Shown here: positions 1-7,686 of the stretch, in pieces
Position numbering within the stretch: position 1 is the first letter of the stretch
How the letters are laid out: every line of letters starts with the position of its first letter
Origin: Halobellus captivus
GTDB taxonomy: Archaea; Halobacteriota; Halobacteria; Halobacteriales; Haloferacaceae
DNA length: 64,000 nt
Direction: 5' to 3'
Assembly: GCF_007655485.1 (NCBI RefSeq)
Contig: NZ_VJXQ01000003.1
Span: 179,742 to 243,741, forward strand
Notes under the pieces: generated by a model
The model's database searches: none
What the model saw: only the letters and a program-made list of their open reading frames with translations
What the model was told of the DNA's origin: nothing
Position numbers and translations under genes: made by a program

Positions 1-11
1 ACCTCCTGGTA

Positions 12-73
12 TTTGCACGGTGGGTTCCCGCAGCGAACGAAGTGAACGAGAAAACCCACCGTGCAAAAAGGTG
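12..73. repeat. Hairpin repeat element, copy A, beyond the sufU stop codon
   Basis: An imperfect inverted repeat: a TTGCACGGTGGGTT arm at about 13-26 and the matching AACCCACCGTGCAA arm at about 53-66. The loop carries the GCGAACGAAGTGAACGAG-type sequence common in haloarchaeal DNA. It lies just past the minus-strand sufU stop and begins, on that strand, with a T-run, so it probably marks the transcript 3' end. A near-identical copy in the same orientation lies at 2747-2808. Similarity between the two continues upstream of the hairpin. Confidence 0.7.
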
Positions 74-75
74 AG

Positions 76-495
76 TCAGTCTTCGGTCGTCGTCTCGTCG
101 ATGTCGATATCCCCATCGTAAATCTTCGCGCCGTCCTGCGCCACCTGTCGGGCGAGCACGGCGCACTTGATCCGCATCGGCGAGATATCGACGCCGAGCA
201 TTTCCGTGACGTCGTCGGTGTCCATCGCGTCCAGTTCCGAAAGCGTCAGCCCGCGAAGCTTTTCGGAGAGCATACTGGCGGACGCCTGGCTGATCGCACA
301 CCCGTCGCCGGTGAACGTCACGTACTCGATCGTTTCGCCGTCGTCTTCGAGCCTGACGTTCACCGTGATCGTATCGCCGCAGGACGGATTCTCCCCGGTG
401 TGTGAGAAGTCCGGTTCGGACATCTCGCCCTTGTTCCGGGGGTTCTTGTAGTGATCCAGAATCTGCTGCCGATACATGTCCGAGCCCATTCCCAT
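76..495 (-). CDS. sufU: SufU/IscU-type iron-sulfur cluster assembly scaffold
   Basis: This cytoplasmic scaffold receives sulfur from SufS and holds nascent Fe-S clusters (family knowledge). From the chosen start the protein is 139 aa. It has the family's three ligand cysteines: C39 in NPSCGD with the neighbouring Asp, C66 in GDGCAISQAS, and C111 in RIKCAVL. The start MGMGSDMYRQ matches the usual haloarchaeal N-terminus; a start ten codons further upstream is possible but adds unlikely residues. The gene lies downstream of the MscS gene and sufS on the same strand, which supports the SufS-SufU partnership. A hairpin element follows the stop. Confidence 0.92.
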   Translation of the reverse strand: MGMGSDMYRQQILDHYKNPRNKGEMSEPDFSHTGENPSCGDTITVNVRLEDDGETIEYVTFTGDGCAISQASASMLSEKLRGLTLSELDAMDTDDVTEMLGVDISPMRIKCAVLARQVAQDGAKIYDGDIDIDETTTED

Positions 496-552
496 CGTTG
501 CCGGTGCTACGTCAGTCCCGCGCAAAAGGGTTCCGCCGCGCGGCGCGGACGC

Positions 553-1209
553 TCACGCCGTATCGGTCGCGTCGGTGTTGTTGCCCTCCGTTTCCGGCGT
601 CGACACGTCGGTGTTGGAACCCGTGTCATCGGGATCGACGTCGGAACCCGACTCAGCGTCACCGTCGGCGATCTGCGTCCACTTCTTTTCGACGTCGCGG
701 TTCGCGACGACGACCGTGCGACCCTCCTCGTCGCGGAACCGGGTCTTCCGTAGTTCGATCGCCGTGACAACGCCGGTCACCGGATCCGATTTCACCTCGT
801 CGCCGGGGTTGAAGTCCGGATCGCGGAGGAGATACACGCCCGCGACGGTGTCGGCGATCATGTTCGAGAGCGCGTAGGAGACGCCGAGCGCGACGAAGCC
901 AGCCGCGGTCCCGAGGCTCGCCGCGATCTCGCCCATCCCGAGGATGTTCAACAGCGCCAGCGCGGCACCGAACCACAGGAAGACCGCGACGACCGTCACG
1001 CCGAGATCGACGACGAGTCCCTGCTCTTCCGAATAGAGTGCGGCCAGCGTCCCCCGGAGCACGCGGGTCACTACTCGAATCGAGACGTACGCCAGCGCGA
1101 GGAACACGATTCCGGTCAGGAGCTTCGGTGCGGCCTCCTGTATCCCTCCCGCGAACTCATTGACTGTTCGTTGAATCGTGTTGCCGAGGAATTCGCCGAC
1201 TGTGGGCAT
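553..1209 (-). CDS. mscS: MscS-family small-conductance mechanosensitive channel
   Basis: A 218-aa membrane protein with three hydrophobic segments (about residues 28-48, 68-90 and 94-122) followed by the MscS beta domain. The pore-lining helix region (GTAAGFVALGVSYALSNMIADTVAG) and the downstream motif DPDFNPGDEV are characteristic. It should release solutes when membrane tension rises after osmotic downshock, relevant to a salt-loving cell. The last 50 residues are an acidic, Asp/Thr-rich tail. A further in-frame ATG lies six codons upstream. It sits between sufS and sufU on the same strand, an unexplained insertion into the suf pair that may simply share transcription. Confidence 0.85.
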   Translation of the reverse strand: MPTVGEFLGNTIQRTVNEFAGGIQEAAPKLLTGIVFLALAYVSIRVVTRVLRGTLAALYSEEQGLVVDLGVTVVAVFLWFGAALALLNILGMGEIAASLGTAAGFVALGVSYALSNMIADTVAGVYLLRDPDFNPGDEVKSDPVTGVVTAIELRKTRFRDEEGRTVVVANRDVEKKWTQIADGDAESGSDVDPDDTGSNTDVSTPETEGNNTDATDTA

Positions 1210-1288
1210 CGGTGCGTATGCCCTCACGTATCAGGAACTAAGCGTTTTGGGCGTGGGGCCCCCGCGAGGTCGCGAAAGCTGAGTGAAC

Positions 1289-2566
1289 CTAGGCGAACAG
1301 CTGTCGGGCGTCGTCGACGGCGTCGACGAGGGCATCGATTTCAGACGTCTCGTTGTAGATGTAGAACGATGCGCGGGTGGACGCGGGTACGCCGAGTTTG
1401 TCGTGCAGCGGTTGCGTGCAGTGATCGCCCGCGCGGATCGCGACGCCGTGGTCGTTGAGGATGCTCGAGAGGTCGTGAGCGTGGACGCCGTCGAGATTGA
1501 ACGCGACGAGGCCGCCGCGATCGTCGCCCGGCGGCCCGTAGATCTCGATGTCGTCGAACGCCGTCAGTTCGTCGTAGGCGTATTCAGCGAGCAGTTCCTC
1601 GTGGGCCTGCACGCGGTCCATCCCGATCTCGTCGAGGTAGTCGATCGCCGCGTGGAGGGCGATTCCCTGCGCGATGACCGGCGTCCCGGCCTCGAACTTC
1701 CAGGGCAGGTCCTCCCACGTCGAGTCCTCGTAGGTGACGCTGCGGATCATCTCGCCGCCGTAGAGGTACGGCTGCACCGATTCGAGGATGTGCTCTTTCC
1801 CGTAGAGGACGCCGATCCCCGTCGGCCCGAGCATCTTGTGCCCCGAGAAGGCGAGGAAGTCGGCGTCGATTTCCTCGACGTCGACCGGTCGCGTCGGAAC
1901 CGACTGCGCGCCGTCGACGAAGATGTACGCGTCCTGTTCGTGTGCCAGGTCCGCGAGGTCGGCGACCGGCGCGACCGTTCCGAGCGTGTTCGAGACGTGA
2001 ACGACGGAAACCATCGCCGTCGAGTCGTCGATCAGCTCCGCGGCGTGGTCCATATCGAGGTATCCGTCGTCGTCGACGCGGATGTACTCGACGCTGGCAC
2101 CGGTCTTCTTCGCGATCTGCTGCCAGGTGACCAGCGACGCGTGGTGTTCCATCTCGGTGAGGACGACCGTGTCCCCGGGACCCAACTCCGCGAGCCCCCA
2201 CGCGTAGGCGACGAGGTTCAGCGATTCGGTCGTGTTCTTCGTGAAGACGATCTCTTCGCGCCCGTTCGCGCCGATGAAGTCGGCGACGCGGTCGTGGGCC
2301 GCCTCGTAGGCGACGGAGGCCTCCTGACTCAGGTGGTGGATGCCACGATGAACGTTCGAGTTGTAGCCGTAGTAGTAGTCGACGATGGACTCGACGACGG
2401 GTTTCGGCGTCTGCGTCGTCGCCGCGTTGTCGAGGTAGACGAGCGGGCGGGTGTCGTCGGGGCCCTCGCCCGGCGTCTCGATGTCGCCGCCGACCTTCCG
2501 CTCGAGGATCGGGAAGTCCTCTCGGACGGCGCCGACGTCGATCGGGTGCGATTCCTGCGTTCTCAT
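1289..2566 (-). CDS. sufS: Cysteine desulfurase SufS
   Basis: A PLP-dependent group II cysteine desulfurase of 425 aa that takes sulfur from L-cysteine and passes it to the Fe-S scaffold. Visible motifs: the PLP lysine K244 in SGHKMLGPTG, the catalytic cysteine C383 in RAGDHCTQPL, the cofactor-binding His pair in EMEHHASLV, and DGAQSVPTRP. Length and motif order fit SufS rather than NifS/IscS. The partner scaffold sufU lies downstream, with mscS between. The upstream gap contains an imperfect inverted repeat about 60-90 bases before the start codon. Confidence 0.95.
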   Translation of the reverse strand: MRTQESHPIDVGAVREDFPILERKVGGDIETPGEGPDDTRPLVYLDNAATTQTPKPVVESIVDYYYGYNSNVHRGIHHLSQEASVAYEAAHDRVADFIGANGREEIVFTKNTTESLNLVAYAWGLAELGPGDTVVLTEMEHHASLVTWQQIAKKTGASVEYIRVDDDGYLDMDHAAELIDDSTAMVSVVHVSNTLGTVAPVADLADLAHEQDAYIFVDGAQSVPTRPVDVEEIDADFLAFSGHKMLGPTGIGVLYGKEHILESVQPYLYGGEMIRSVTYEDSTWEDLPWKFEAGTPVIAQGIALHAAIDYLDEIGMDRVQAHEELLAEYAYDELTAFDDIEIYGPPGDDRGGLVAFNLDGVHAHDLSSILNDHGVAIRAGDHCTQPLHDKLGVPASTRASFYIYNETSEIDALVDAVDDARQLFA

Positions 2567-2626
2567 TGGGGACCGATAGTGGCCGGAGCACTAACACGGC
2601 TTCGGTCTGGACGGGAAAACGAAACC

Positions 2627-2658
2627 GGTGGTGGTTACGAATAGTTGAAACCGCCACC
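2627..2658. promoter_or_regulatory. Imperfect inverted repeat upstream of sufS
   Basis: Arms GGTGGTGGTT (2627-2636) and AACCGCCACC (2649-2658) pair at nine of ten positions around a 12-base centre. It lies 60-92 bases before the sufS start codon and could be an operator or a leader hairpin. Only the symmetry is seen; no regulator is identified. Confidence 0.35.
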
Positions 2659-2746
2659 GTAGAGTCGCCATCTCACCTTTTGTTCCAGGAAATTCTACCG
2701 CGAGCGAGGCCGAAGGCCGAGCGAGCGGCCTTTTTCCCTCCAGGTT

Positions 2747-2808
2747 TTTGCACGGTGGGTTCCCGCAGCGAGCGGAGCGAGCGAGGAAACCCACCGCTGG
2801 AAAAAGGT
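2747..2808. repeat. Hairpin repeat element, copy B, beyond the DUF424 stop codon
   Basis: Second copy of the element at 12-73. It has the same left arm (TTGCACGGTGGGTTCCCGC), a loop of GCGAGCGGAGCGAGCGAG type, and a right arm AACCCACCGCTGG with some drift. As with copy A, it lies just after the stop codon of a minus-strand operon, and T-runs are present on the transcribed strand. A likely 3'-end or terminator structure. Confidence 0.65.
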
Positions 2809-2819
2809 GGGGGTGTTTT

Positions 2820-3122
2820 CTACATCCAGAGTAACTGCGCGTGCAACGTGCCGTCGACCGAGAGCACGCGCTCCTCGTCGACGATGCCCGCATCGACGGC
2901 GACGGAGACGGACCGTTCGCCGACGAGGTTGGCGACGCTGGCGCGGGTGAGACTGTCGACGACGGCATCGGCGTCGACTTCTTCGGCCTCCTCGCCGCCG
3001 TAGAACGCTTCGGTCACGTCGAGTTCGATCTCGCCCTCGACGTACGTCTCGCCCAGGCATTCGGGATCGCAGACCGAGACGAGAAGGCCCTCTCCGGTCT
3101 GCCGCTCTCGGAGGAGCATCAC
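2820..3122 (-). CDS. DUF424 family protein
   Basis: A 100-aa protein matching the archaeal DUF424 family by its N-terminus (MLLRERQTGEGLLVSVCDPE) and the internal EGEIELDV segment. The family has no firmly assigned function. Its start codon overlaps the stop of the upstream TPR gene by four bases (ATGA), so the two are probably translationally coupled. It ends just before hairpin element copy B. Confidence 0.8.
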   Translation of the reverse strand: MMLLRERQTGEGLLVSVCDPECLGETYVEGEIELDVTEAFYGGEEAEEVDADAVVDSLTRASVANLVGERSVSVAVDAGIVDEERVLSVDGTLHAQLLWM

Positions 3123-3880
3123 CGGCGCTGTTGCTGGGGCTGCCCCTGCTGATTCAGCAGCTCCTGTTCGCGTTCCTGGCGCAGCTCTTCGGCCTGCTGT
3201 TGGACCTCCTCCGCCTGTTCGTCTTCGCCGAGTTCTTCGAGCGCGGCGGCCTTCTCTTCGAGGACGTCAGCGGTGCGCATTCCCAGCCGCATCGCGTTGT
3301 CGAAGGCGTTGACGGCCTCCTCGTTGAGGCCGCGCTCGCTCAGGAAGAAGCCCCGGTTGTACCACGCCTGCGGGAACCGCGGGTCGATCTCGACGGCCCG
3401 CTCGGCGTGGTGCAGCGCGGCTTCGATCTCGCCCGCGTTCCAGAGCGCGTACGCGAGGTTCGTCTCCGCCGACGCCGCGTGCTCGGAGTCGTCGTCGATG
3501 CGCAGCGCCTCCCGATAGGCGCCGATCGCCTCGTCCCACTCCTCCAACTCGGCGTGCGCCGCGCCCTCGTTCACCCGCGCCTCCTGGGCTTCGAGGGAAT
3601 CCTCCTCGGCGAAGCGCGCCGCGCGCTCGAACGTCTCGGTGGCCTCCTCGAAGCGGTTGATCTGCATGTAGGAGAGTCCCACGTCGACGAGCTGTTCGAC
3701 GTCGACCTGGTCGGAGGCGACGTTCCGCTTGTCCAGTTCGTCCGTGAGGACGCGCGTGTCGACGGGATCGACCTTCGTCGGATCGACCTTCAGCTCCGGC
3801 GGGTCGAGTGTGAACTCCTCGTAGTCGTCCGAGAAGCCCTGTCCCGAGGAGAACTCGTGGTCGTCTGGCTCGCCGTCTGT
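3119..3880 (-). CDS. Tetratricopeptide repeat (TPR) protein
   Basis: A 253-aa cytoplasmic protein with an acidic N-terminus (about residues 1-80) and three to four TPR units from about residue 80 to 215. Repeat signatures include GLSYMQINRFEEATETFERA, EEWDEAIGAYREAL and AWYNRGFFLSERGLNEEAV. The C-terminus is a Gln-rich coiled tail (QQQAEEL to QGQPQQQRR). TPR arrays mediate protein-protein contact; the partner is unknown. The start MTDGEPDD is preferred over one 12 codons upstream because the longer form would leave almost no intergenic space from the divergent thpR gene. Confidence 0.85.
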   Translation of the reverse strand, partial: TDGEPDDHEFSSGQGFSDDYEEFTLDPPELKVDPTKVDPVDTRVLTDELDKRNVASDQVDVEQLVDVGLSYMQINRFEEATETFERAARFAEEDSLEAQEARVNEGAAHAELEEWDEAIGAYREALRIDDDSEHAASAETNLAYALWNAGEIEAALHHAERAVEIDPRFPQAWYNRGFFLSERGLNEEAVNAFDNAMRLGMRTADVLEEKAAALEELGEDEQAEEVQQQAEELRQEREQELLNQQGQPQQQRR

Positions 3881-3964
3881 CATACCGCCGGATTGGGTGT
3901 GAGGACGGTTAAGCACTGCGTCACGGGGACGAATTTCTTGGTCGATGCGCGCCTACGACCGCAT

Positions 3965-4525
3965 ATGCGACTGTTCGTCAGCATCGACCTCCCCGACGCC
4001 GTCATCGACGCCGTCGCCGATGTCCAGGAGCGCTTCGCGGACGCGGAGGGCCTCCGCTTCGTCGATCCCGCGCAGGCGCACCTGACGCTGTTCTTCCTCG
4101 GCGACACCGACCCCGACCGACTCGAAGCCATCGAGTCCGCGCTCTCGCGCGCCGCCGACGACGCCGACGTTGATCCCTTCGAACTCCGCGTCGGCGGCTT
4201 CGGCGTCTTCCCCTCGATCGAGTACATCAGCGTGGTCTGGACCGGAGTCCGCGACGGCGGCGGCGTCGCGGAGACGACGCGGCTGCACGAGGTCGTCGAG
4301 GCCGAACTGACCGCTCTCGGCTTCGAGGCCGACGACCACGAGTTCACACCGCACGTCACGATCGCGCGGATGGACGACGCACGCGGCAAGGATCTGGTCC
4401 AACGCGTCGTGCGCGAGACCGATCCGGATCTCGGGGCGTTCACCGTCGAGGAGATCCGGCTGAAAGAGAGTGTGCTGACGGCCGACGGCCCCGAGTACGA
4501 AACGATCGCCTCGTTCCCGCTGTGA
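3965..4525 (+). CDS. thpR: RNA 2',3'-cyclic phosphodiesterase (ThpR, LigT family)
   Basis: A 186-aa 2H phosphoesterase with both catalytic HxTx motifs: H39-L-T41 in AHLTLFFLG and H130-V-T132 in PHVTIARM. The family opens 2',3'-cyclic phosphates on RNA ends and was first noted for tRNA ligation in vitro. The reading frame is open far upstream, but MRLFVSIDLP at 3965 is the family's standard N-terminus and the earlier part is antisense to the TPR gene. It is transcribed divergently from the TPR-DUF424 pair. Confidence 0.92.
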   Translation: MRLFVSIDLPDAVIDAVADVQERFADAEGLRFVDPAQAHLTLFFLGDTDPDRLEAIESALSRAADDADVDPFELRVGGFGVFPSIEYISVVWTGVRDGGGVAETTRLHEVVEAELTALGFEADDHEFTPHVTIARMDDARGKDLVQRVVRETDPDLGAFTVEEIRLKESVLTADGPEYETIASFPL

Positions 4526-4612
4526 GACGTCCAACATCGGCCCAGCCATCCGGCGCCATTCGTTCCGTCATCCGGCGCTAACTGCGGATCGATCTCGGCG
4601 GGCCGCTCGTCG

Positions 4613-5551
4613 TCAGTCCGCACGCTGTGCTTGTGGCTCCGGCCCCTCGTGCCACTGCCGGAGTTCGGCCCGTATCGTCCGGCGCTTCACGAGGACGAAC
4701 CCCGTGAAGATGATCGCGAATCCGAGTACGGTCCGTGGCGCGAGCGACTCCTGGAGGGCGATCCACCCCGAGACGGCGGCGAAGATCGGGATGACGTATT
4801 CCAGGAGGCTCACTTCGACGGGGCCGACGCGGCGCAGGAGCCAGAAGTACAGCGCGAACCCGCCCGCTCCGGCGACGACCGCGAGATACACGAGCGAAAG
4901 CATCGCCTCGCCCGTCCACACGACCTGCGCCAGCGACTCGCCGGGCAGGAGCGCGCTCGTCGTATGCAGCACGACCGCGCCGACGAGCATCATCCACGCC
5001 TGTTCTGTCACGAACGGCATCGTCGCCTGCGAGTCGTGCGTCAGGACCGCGCCGACGGCGAACGCGAGCGCCGATCCGAGCACGAGGCCGATTCCGCGGA
5101 GGTCCGAGCCGACGAGGTTCGATGGATCCGGGTTCGCGATCGTGATGACGCCCAGAAAGCCGAGCCCCACGCCGAGGACGCCGATCGGCCCGAGTCGCTC
5201 TCGTGTCGCCGACAGTCGCGTCAACGCGGGCGTGATGATCGGGATGAGACCGAGGAGCACGGCGGCGACGGCGCTCGTGACGTGCTGCTGCCCGGCGAAG
5301 AGCAGCGCGTGATGGACGCCGATGAGGAGGACGCCGCCGGTCGCAATCGGTCGCCACTCGCGGCCGTCGACGGGGCGGAGCCTGTCACCGCGCCAGACGG
5401 CGAGTCCGAAGAGGAGAACCGCGGCGAGATCGAATCGGAGCGCCGCGAAGAGCGCGGGCGGGAGCCATTCGAGGCCGACCTTCGTCACCATAAACGCGGT
5501 GCCCCAGACGGCGGCCACGCAGAGAAAGACGAGCGCGGTTCGATAACGCAT
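4613..5551 (-). CDS. EamA/DMT-family transporter
   Basis: A 312-aa protein with about ten hydrophobic helices arranged as two EamA halves. Characteristic motifs are [20 protein letters not shown] at the N-terminus and [19 protein letters not shown] in the second half. It is a drug/metabolite-superfamily exporter of unknown substrate in the cytoplasmic membrane. The start [10 protein letters not shown] is used because the 30 extra upstream residues are Arg-rich and not membrane-like. It is divergent from the rpl39e operon. Confidence 0.85.
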   Translation of the reverse strand: MRYRTALVFLCVAAVWGTAFMVTKVGLEWLPPALFAALRFDLAAVLLFGLAVWRGDRLRPVDGREWRPIATGGVLLIGVHHALLFAGQQHVTSAVAAVLLGLIPIITPALTRLSATRERLGPIGVLGVGLGFLGVITIANPDPSNLVGSDLRGIGLVLGSALAFAVGAVLTHDSQATMPFVTEQAWMMLVGAVVLHTTSALLPGESLAQVVWTGEAMLSLVYLAVVAGAGGFALYFWLLRRVGPVEVSLLEYVIPIFAAVSGWIALQESLAPRTVLGFAIIFTGFVLVKRRTIRAELRQWHEGPEPQAQRAD

Positions 5552-5655
5552 CGACTCTTCGGAGGCGACAGGTCGTGTTGAACATCTCGACTTCGACGCG
5601 CGGCGCCGAAGGATCGCGAAGCGCGTGCGAACTGCTCGCACGTTGGCGGAGGCGA

Positions 5656-5672
5656 AGGAACAAGATTTTATG
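5656..5672 (+). promoter_or_regulatory. Promoter of the rpl39e operon
   Basis: A purine-rich BRE-like stretch followed by the TATA-like box GATTTTAT lies about 30 bases before the rpl39e ATG. The spacing is right for a nearly leaderless archaeal transcript. Confidence 0.45.
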
Positions 5673-5697
5673 CGGCCCCGAGGTACAGAAGAGCACT

Positions 5698-5850
5698 ATG
5701 AGCAAGAAGTCGAAGGCCAAAAAGAAGCGCCTGGCCAAACTGGAGCGCCAGAACACGCGCGTTCCGGCCTGGGTGATGATGAAGACGGATATGGAAGTCA
5801 CGCGAAATCCCAAGCGTCGCAACTGGCGACGGAGTGACACGGACGAGTAA
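5698..5850 (+). CDS. rpl39e: Large-subunit ribosomal protein L39e
   Basis: A 50-aa, very basic protein ([19 protein letters not shown]), full length for archaeal L39e, with the conserved PAWVMMKT and [10 protein letters not shown] segments. L39e lines the peptide exit tunnel of the 50S subunit. First gene of a translation/secretion operon; the L31e gene starts two bases after its stop. The basic charge contrasts with the acidic proteome, as expected for an rRNA-buried protein. Confidence 0.95.
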   Translation: MSKKSKAKKKRLAKLERQNTRVPAWVMMKTDMEVTRNPKRRNWRRSDTDE

Positions 5851-5852
5851 CG

Positions 5853-6131
5853 ATGAGCGCCAGCGACTTCGAAGAGCGAGTCATCACGGTACCGCTTCGA
5901 GACGTCAAAGCCGTCCCCGGGCACGAACGCGCCGGACGGGCGATGTCTCTGATCCGATCGCACCTCGCAAAGCAGTTCTCGGTCGACGAGGATGCCGTCC
6001 GCCTGGACACCTCGCTCAACGAGACGGTGTGGGCGCGCGGCAAGCAGAAGCCGCCGAGCAAGCTCCGCGTGCGCGCAGCCCGGTTCGACGAGGACGGAGA
6101 GTCCATCGTCGAAGCGGAGCCCGCCGAATAG
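5853..6131 (+). CDS. rpl31e: Large-subunit ribosomal protein L31e
   Basis: A 92-aa 50S protein located near the tunnel exit. The family core is clear: [12 protein letters not shown] at the start, [13 protein letters not shown] in the middle, and [13 protein letters not shown] near the end. It has an acidic C-terminal tail typical of haloarchaea. It lies between rpl39e and eif6 with two-base and one-base gaps. Confidence 0.95.
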   Translation: MSASDFEERVITVPLRDVKAVPGHERAGRAMSLIRSHLAKQFSVDEDAVRLDTSLNETVWARGKQKPPSKLRVRAARFDEDGESIVEAEPAE

Positions 6132-6132
6132 C

Positions 6133-6798
6133 GTGCTCCGCGCATCCTTCGCCGGGTCGCCGTACGTCGGCGTGTTCGCCCGCGCGACGGATCACGTTCT
6201 GATCGTTCGCTCGGACGCCGAAGCCGACGTCGTCGACGCGATGGCCGAAGAGCTCGGCGTTCCGGCAGTCGCGACCACCGTGGGCGGCTCCGGCACCGTC
6301 GGCGCGCTCGCGACCGGCAACGAGAACGGCATCCTCGTGACCAGCCGCGCGACCGAGCGCGAGAAGGAAACCATCGAGGAGGCGGCCGACCTCCCGGTCG
6401 CCGAACTCCCCGGTCGAATCAACGCCGCCGGAAACGTCGTTCTCGCGAACGACTACGGCGCGTTCGTCCACCCCGACCTCTCGGATGCGGCGGTCGACGC
6501 CGTCGAATCCACGCTCGGCGTTCCGGTCGAGCGCGGCGAACTCGCCGACGTCCAGACTGTCGGGACTGCGGCAGTCGCGACCAACGAGGGCGCGCTCTGT
6601 CACCCGAAATCCCGGGAACCGGAACTCGAAGCCCTCGAGGCACACCTCGACGTCCGCGCCGACATCGGCACGGTCAACTACGGCGCGCCGCTCGTCGGCT
6701 CCGGACTCGTCGCCAACGAGACCGGCTACGTCGCCGGAGAGGAGACGACCGGTCCCGAACTGAGTCGGATCGAAGACGCGCTCGGCTACTTGGAGTAG
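6133..6798 (+). CDS. eif6: Translation initiation factor IF-6
   Basis: A 221-aa protein of the aIF6/eIF6 family, which binds the 50S subunit and stops premature joining with 30S. It shows the five-fold pseudo-repeat: [63 protein letters not shown] and [17 protein letters not shown]. It starts with GTG one base after the rpl31e stop; no ATG in frame gives a plausible N-terminus. Part of the conserved archaeal cluster with L39e, L31e, LX, prefoldin alpha and FtsY. Confidence 0.93.
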   Translation: MLRASFAGSPYVGVFARATDHVLIVRSDAEADVVDAMAEELGVPAVATTVGGSGTVGALATGNENGILVTSRATEREKETIEEAADLPVAELPGRINAAGNVVLANDYGAFVHPDLSDAAVDAVESTLGVPVERGELADVQTVGTAAVATNEGALCHPKSREPELEALEAHLDVRADIGTVNYGAPLVGSGLVANETGYVAGEETTGPELSRIEDALGYLE

Positions 6799-6809
6799 GC
6801 CTTCTTCTC

Positions 6810-6881
6810 TCGCGGGTTGCGGACGCCTTTCGCGGGTTGTGGACGCTTTCAGGTGTCTCGTGGATGCCTTTCACGTGTGAC
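6810..6881. repeat. Degenerate short tandem repeat between eif6 and rplX
   Basis: Three to four units of about 20 bp: TCGCGGGTTGCGGACGCCTT (6810-6829), TCGCGGGTTGTGGACGCTTT (6830-6849), then decayed units reading GTGTCTCGTGGATGCCTT and TCACGTGTGACG. It fills the first part of the 200-base gap between eif6 and rplX. No coding sense is seen. Confidence 0.65.
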
Positions 6882-6998
6882 GTCGGAGATTTCGCTCTCA
6901 TCGGGCACCCCACGAAAACGGTTCTCACGGCGCGATTCGGCGCATTTCTACGATCCCGAGTAGGAAGATACTTCCCGCTCGCTCAGGAATTTACGGCT

Positions 6999-7184
6999 AT
7001 GAGTCAGTTTACTGTGAGCGGCCGGTTCCAGAGCCGCGAGGGATTCAGCGAGTTCGAGACGAGCGTCGAGGCACCGAACGAGAACGTCGCCCGCGAGCGC
7101 GTGTACGCCAACATCGGGAGCCAACACGGCCTGAAGCGCCCGCAGATCGAACTCGACGACGTCGAGGAGGTGTCGGCGGCATGA
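6999..7184 (+). CDS. rplX: Large-subunit ribosomal protein LX (L18Ae/L20a)
   Basis: A 61-aa 50S protein of the archaeal LX (L18a) family. It has the typical start MSQFTVSGRFQ and the NENVARERVYANIGSQHGLKR core. The stop overlaps the prefoldin alpha start by four bases (ATGA), so the pair is probably translationally coupled. A longer in-frame upstream extension is rejected because it covers the tandem repeat region. Confidence 0.92.
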   Translation: MSQFTVSGRFQSREGFSEFETSVEAPNENVARERVYANIGSQHGLKRPQIELDDVEEVSAA

Positions 7185-7648
7185 TGGGTGGTGGCGGTCA
7201 ACAGCAGCTTCAGCAGCTCTCCCAGGAACTGCAGGCGATCGACGAGGAGATCGAGGCGCTGGAATCCGACATCGACGAGCTTCAGAACGAGCAGAGCGAG
7301 ATCGACGAGGCGATCGAAGCGATCGGAACGCTCGACAGCGGCTCGACCGTGCAGGTCCCGCTCGGCGGCGGCGCGTACGTCCGCGCCGAAGTGCAGGACA
7401 TCGACGAGATCATCGTCAGCCTCGGGGCCGACTACGCGGCCGAGCAGTCCGCCGACGACGCCGTCGACGCGCTGGAGACGAAGCGAGACGCCCTCGACGA
7501 CCGCATCGCCGAGGTCAGCGAGGAGGTCGACGAGTTGGAAGACGAGAGCTCCGACCTCGAACAGCAGGCACAGCAGATGCAACAGCAGATGCAGCAACAG
7601 CAGATGCAGCAGATGCAGCAGATGCAGGAAGACGGCGACGGCGAGTAA
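7181..7648 (+). CDS. pfdA: Prefoldin subunit alpha
   Basis: A 155-aa coiled-coil chaperone subunit. Two alpha and four beta subunits form a jellyfish-shaped hexamer that delivers unfolded proteins to the thermosome, which is also encoded in this window. Long helices at about residues 5-50 and 95-140 flank the hairpin segment with VQVPLGGGAYVRAEV, the family signature. The C-terminus is a Gln/Met repeat (QQMQQ-type units) encoded by repeated cagcagatg. Overlaps rplX by four bases. Confidence 0.93.
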   Translation: MMGGGGQQQLQQLSQELQAIDEEIEALESDIDELQNEQSEIDEAIEAIGTLDSGSTVQVPLGGGAYVRAEVQDIDEIIVSLGADYAAEQSADDAVDALETKRDALDDRIAEVSEEVDELEDESSDLEQQAQQMQQQMQQQQMQQMQQMQEDGDGE

Positions 7649-7686
7649 CCCGACCGCCGAAGAACGTTTACGCGTAGCAGACACCA

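Noticed and set aside
1283-2644. 453-codon frame opposite sufS
   Set aside because: Low-complexity Val/Arg/Asp composition typical of the reverse of haloarchaeal genes; sufS has full catalytic motifs.
3131-3964. Long N-terminal extension of thpR
   Set aside because: It is antisense to the TPR gene; the family start MRLFVSIDLP lies at 3965.
4631-5581. 316-codon frame opposite the EamA transporter
   Set aside because: Charged, repetitive composition and no family motif; the minus strand codes clear membrane helices.
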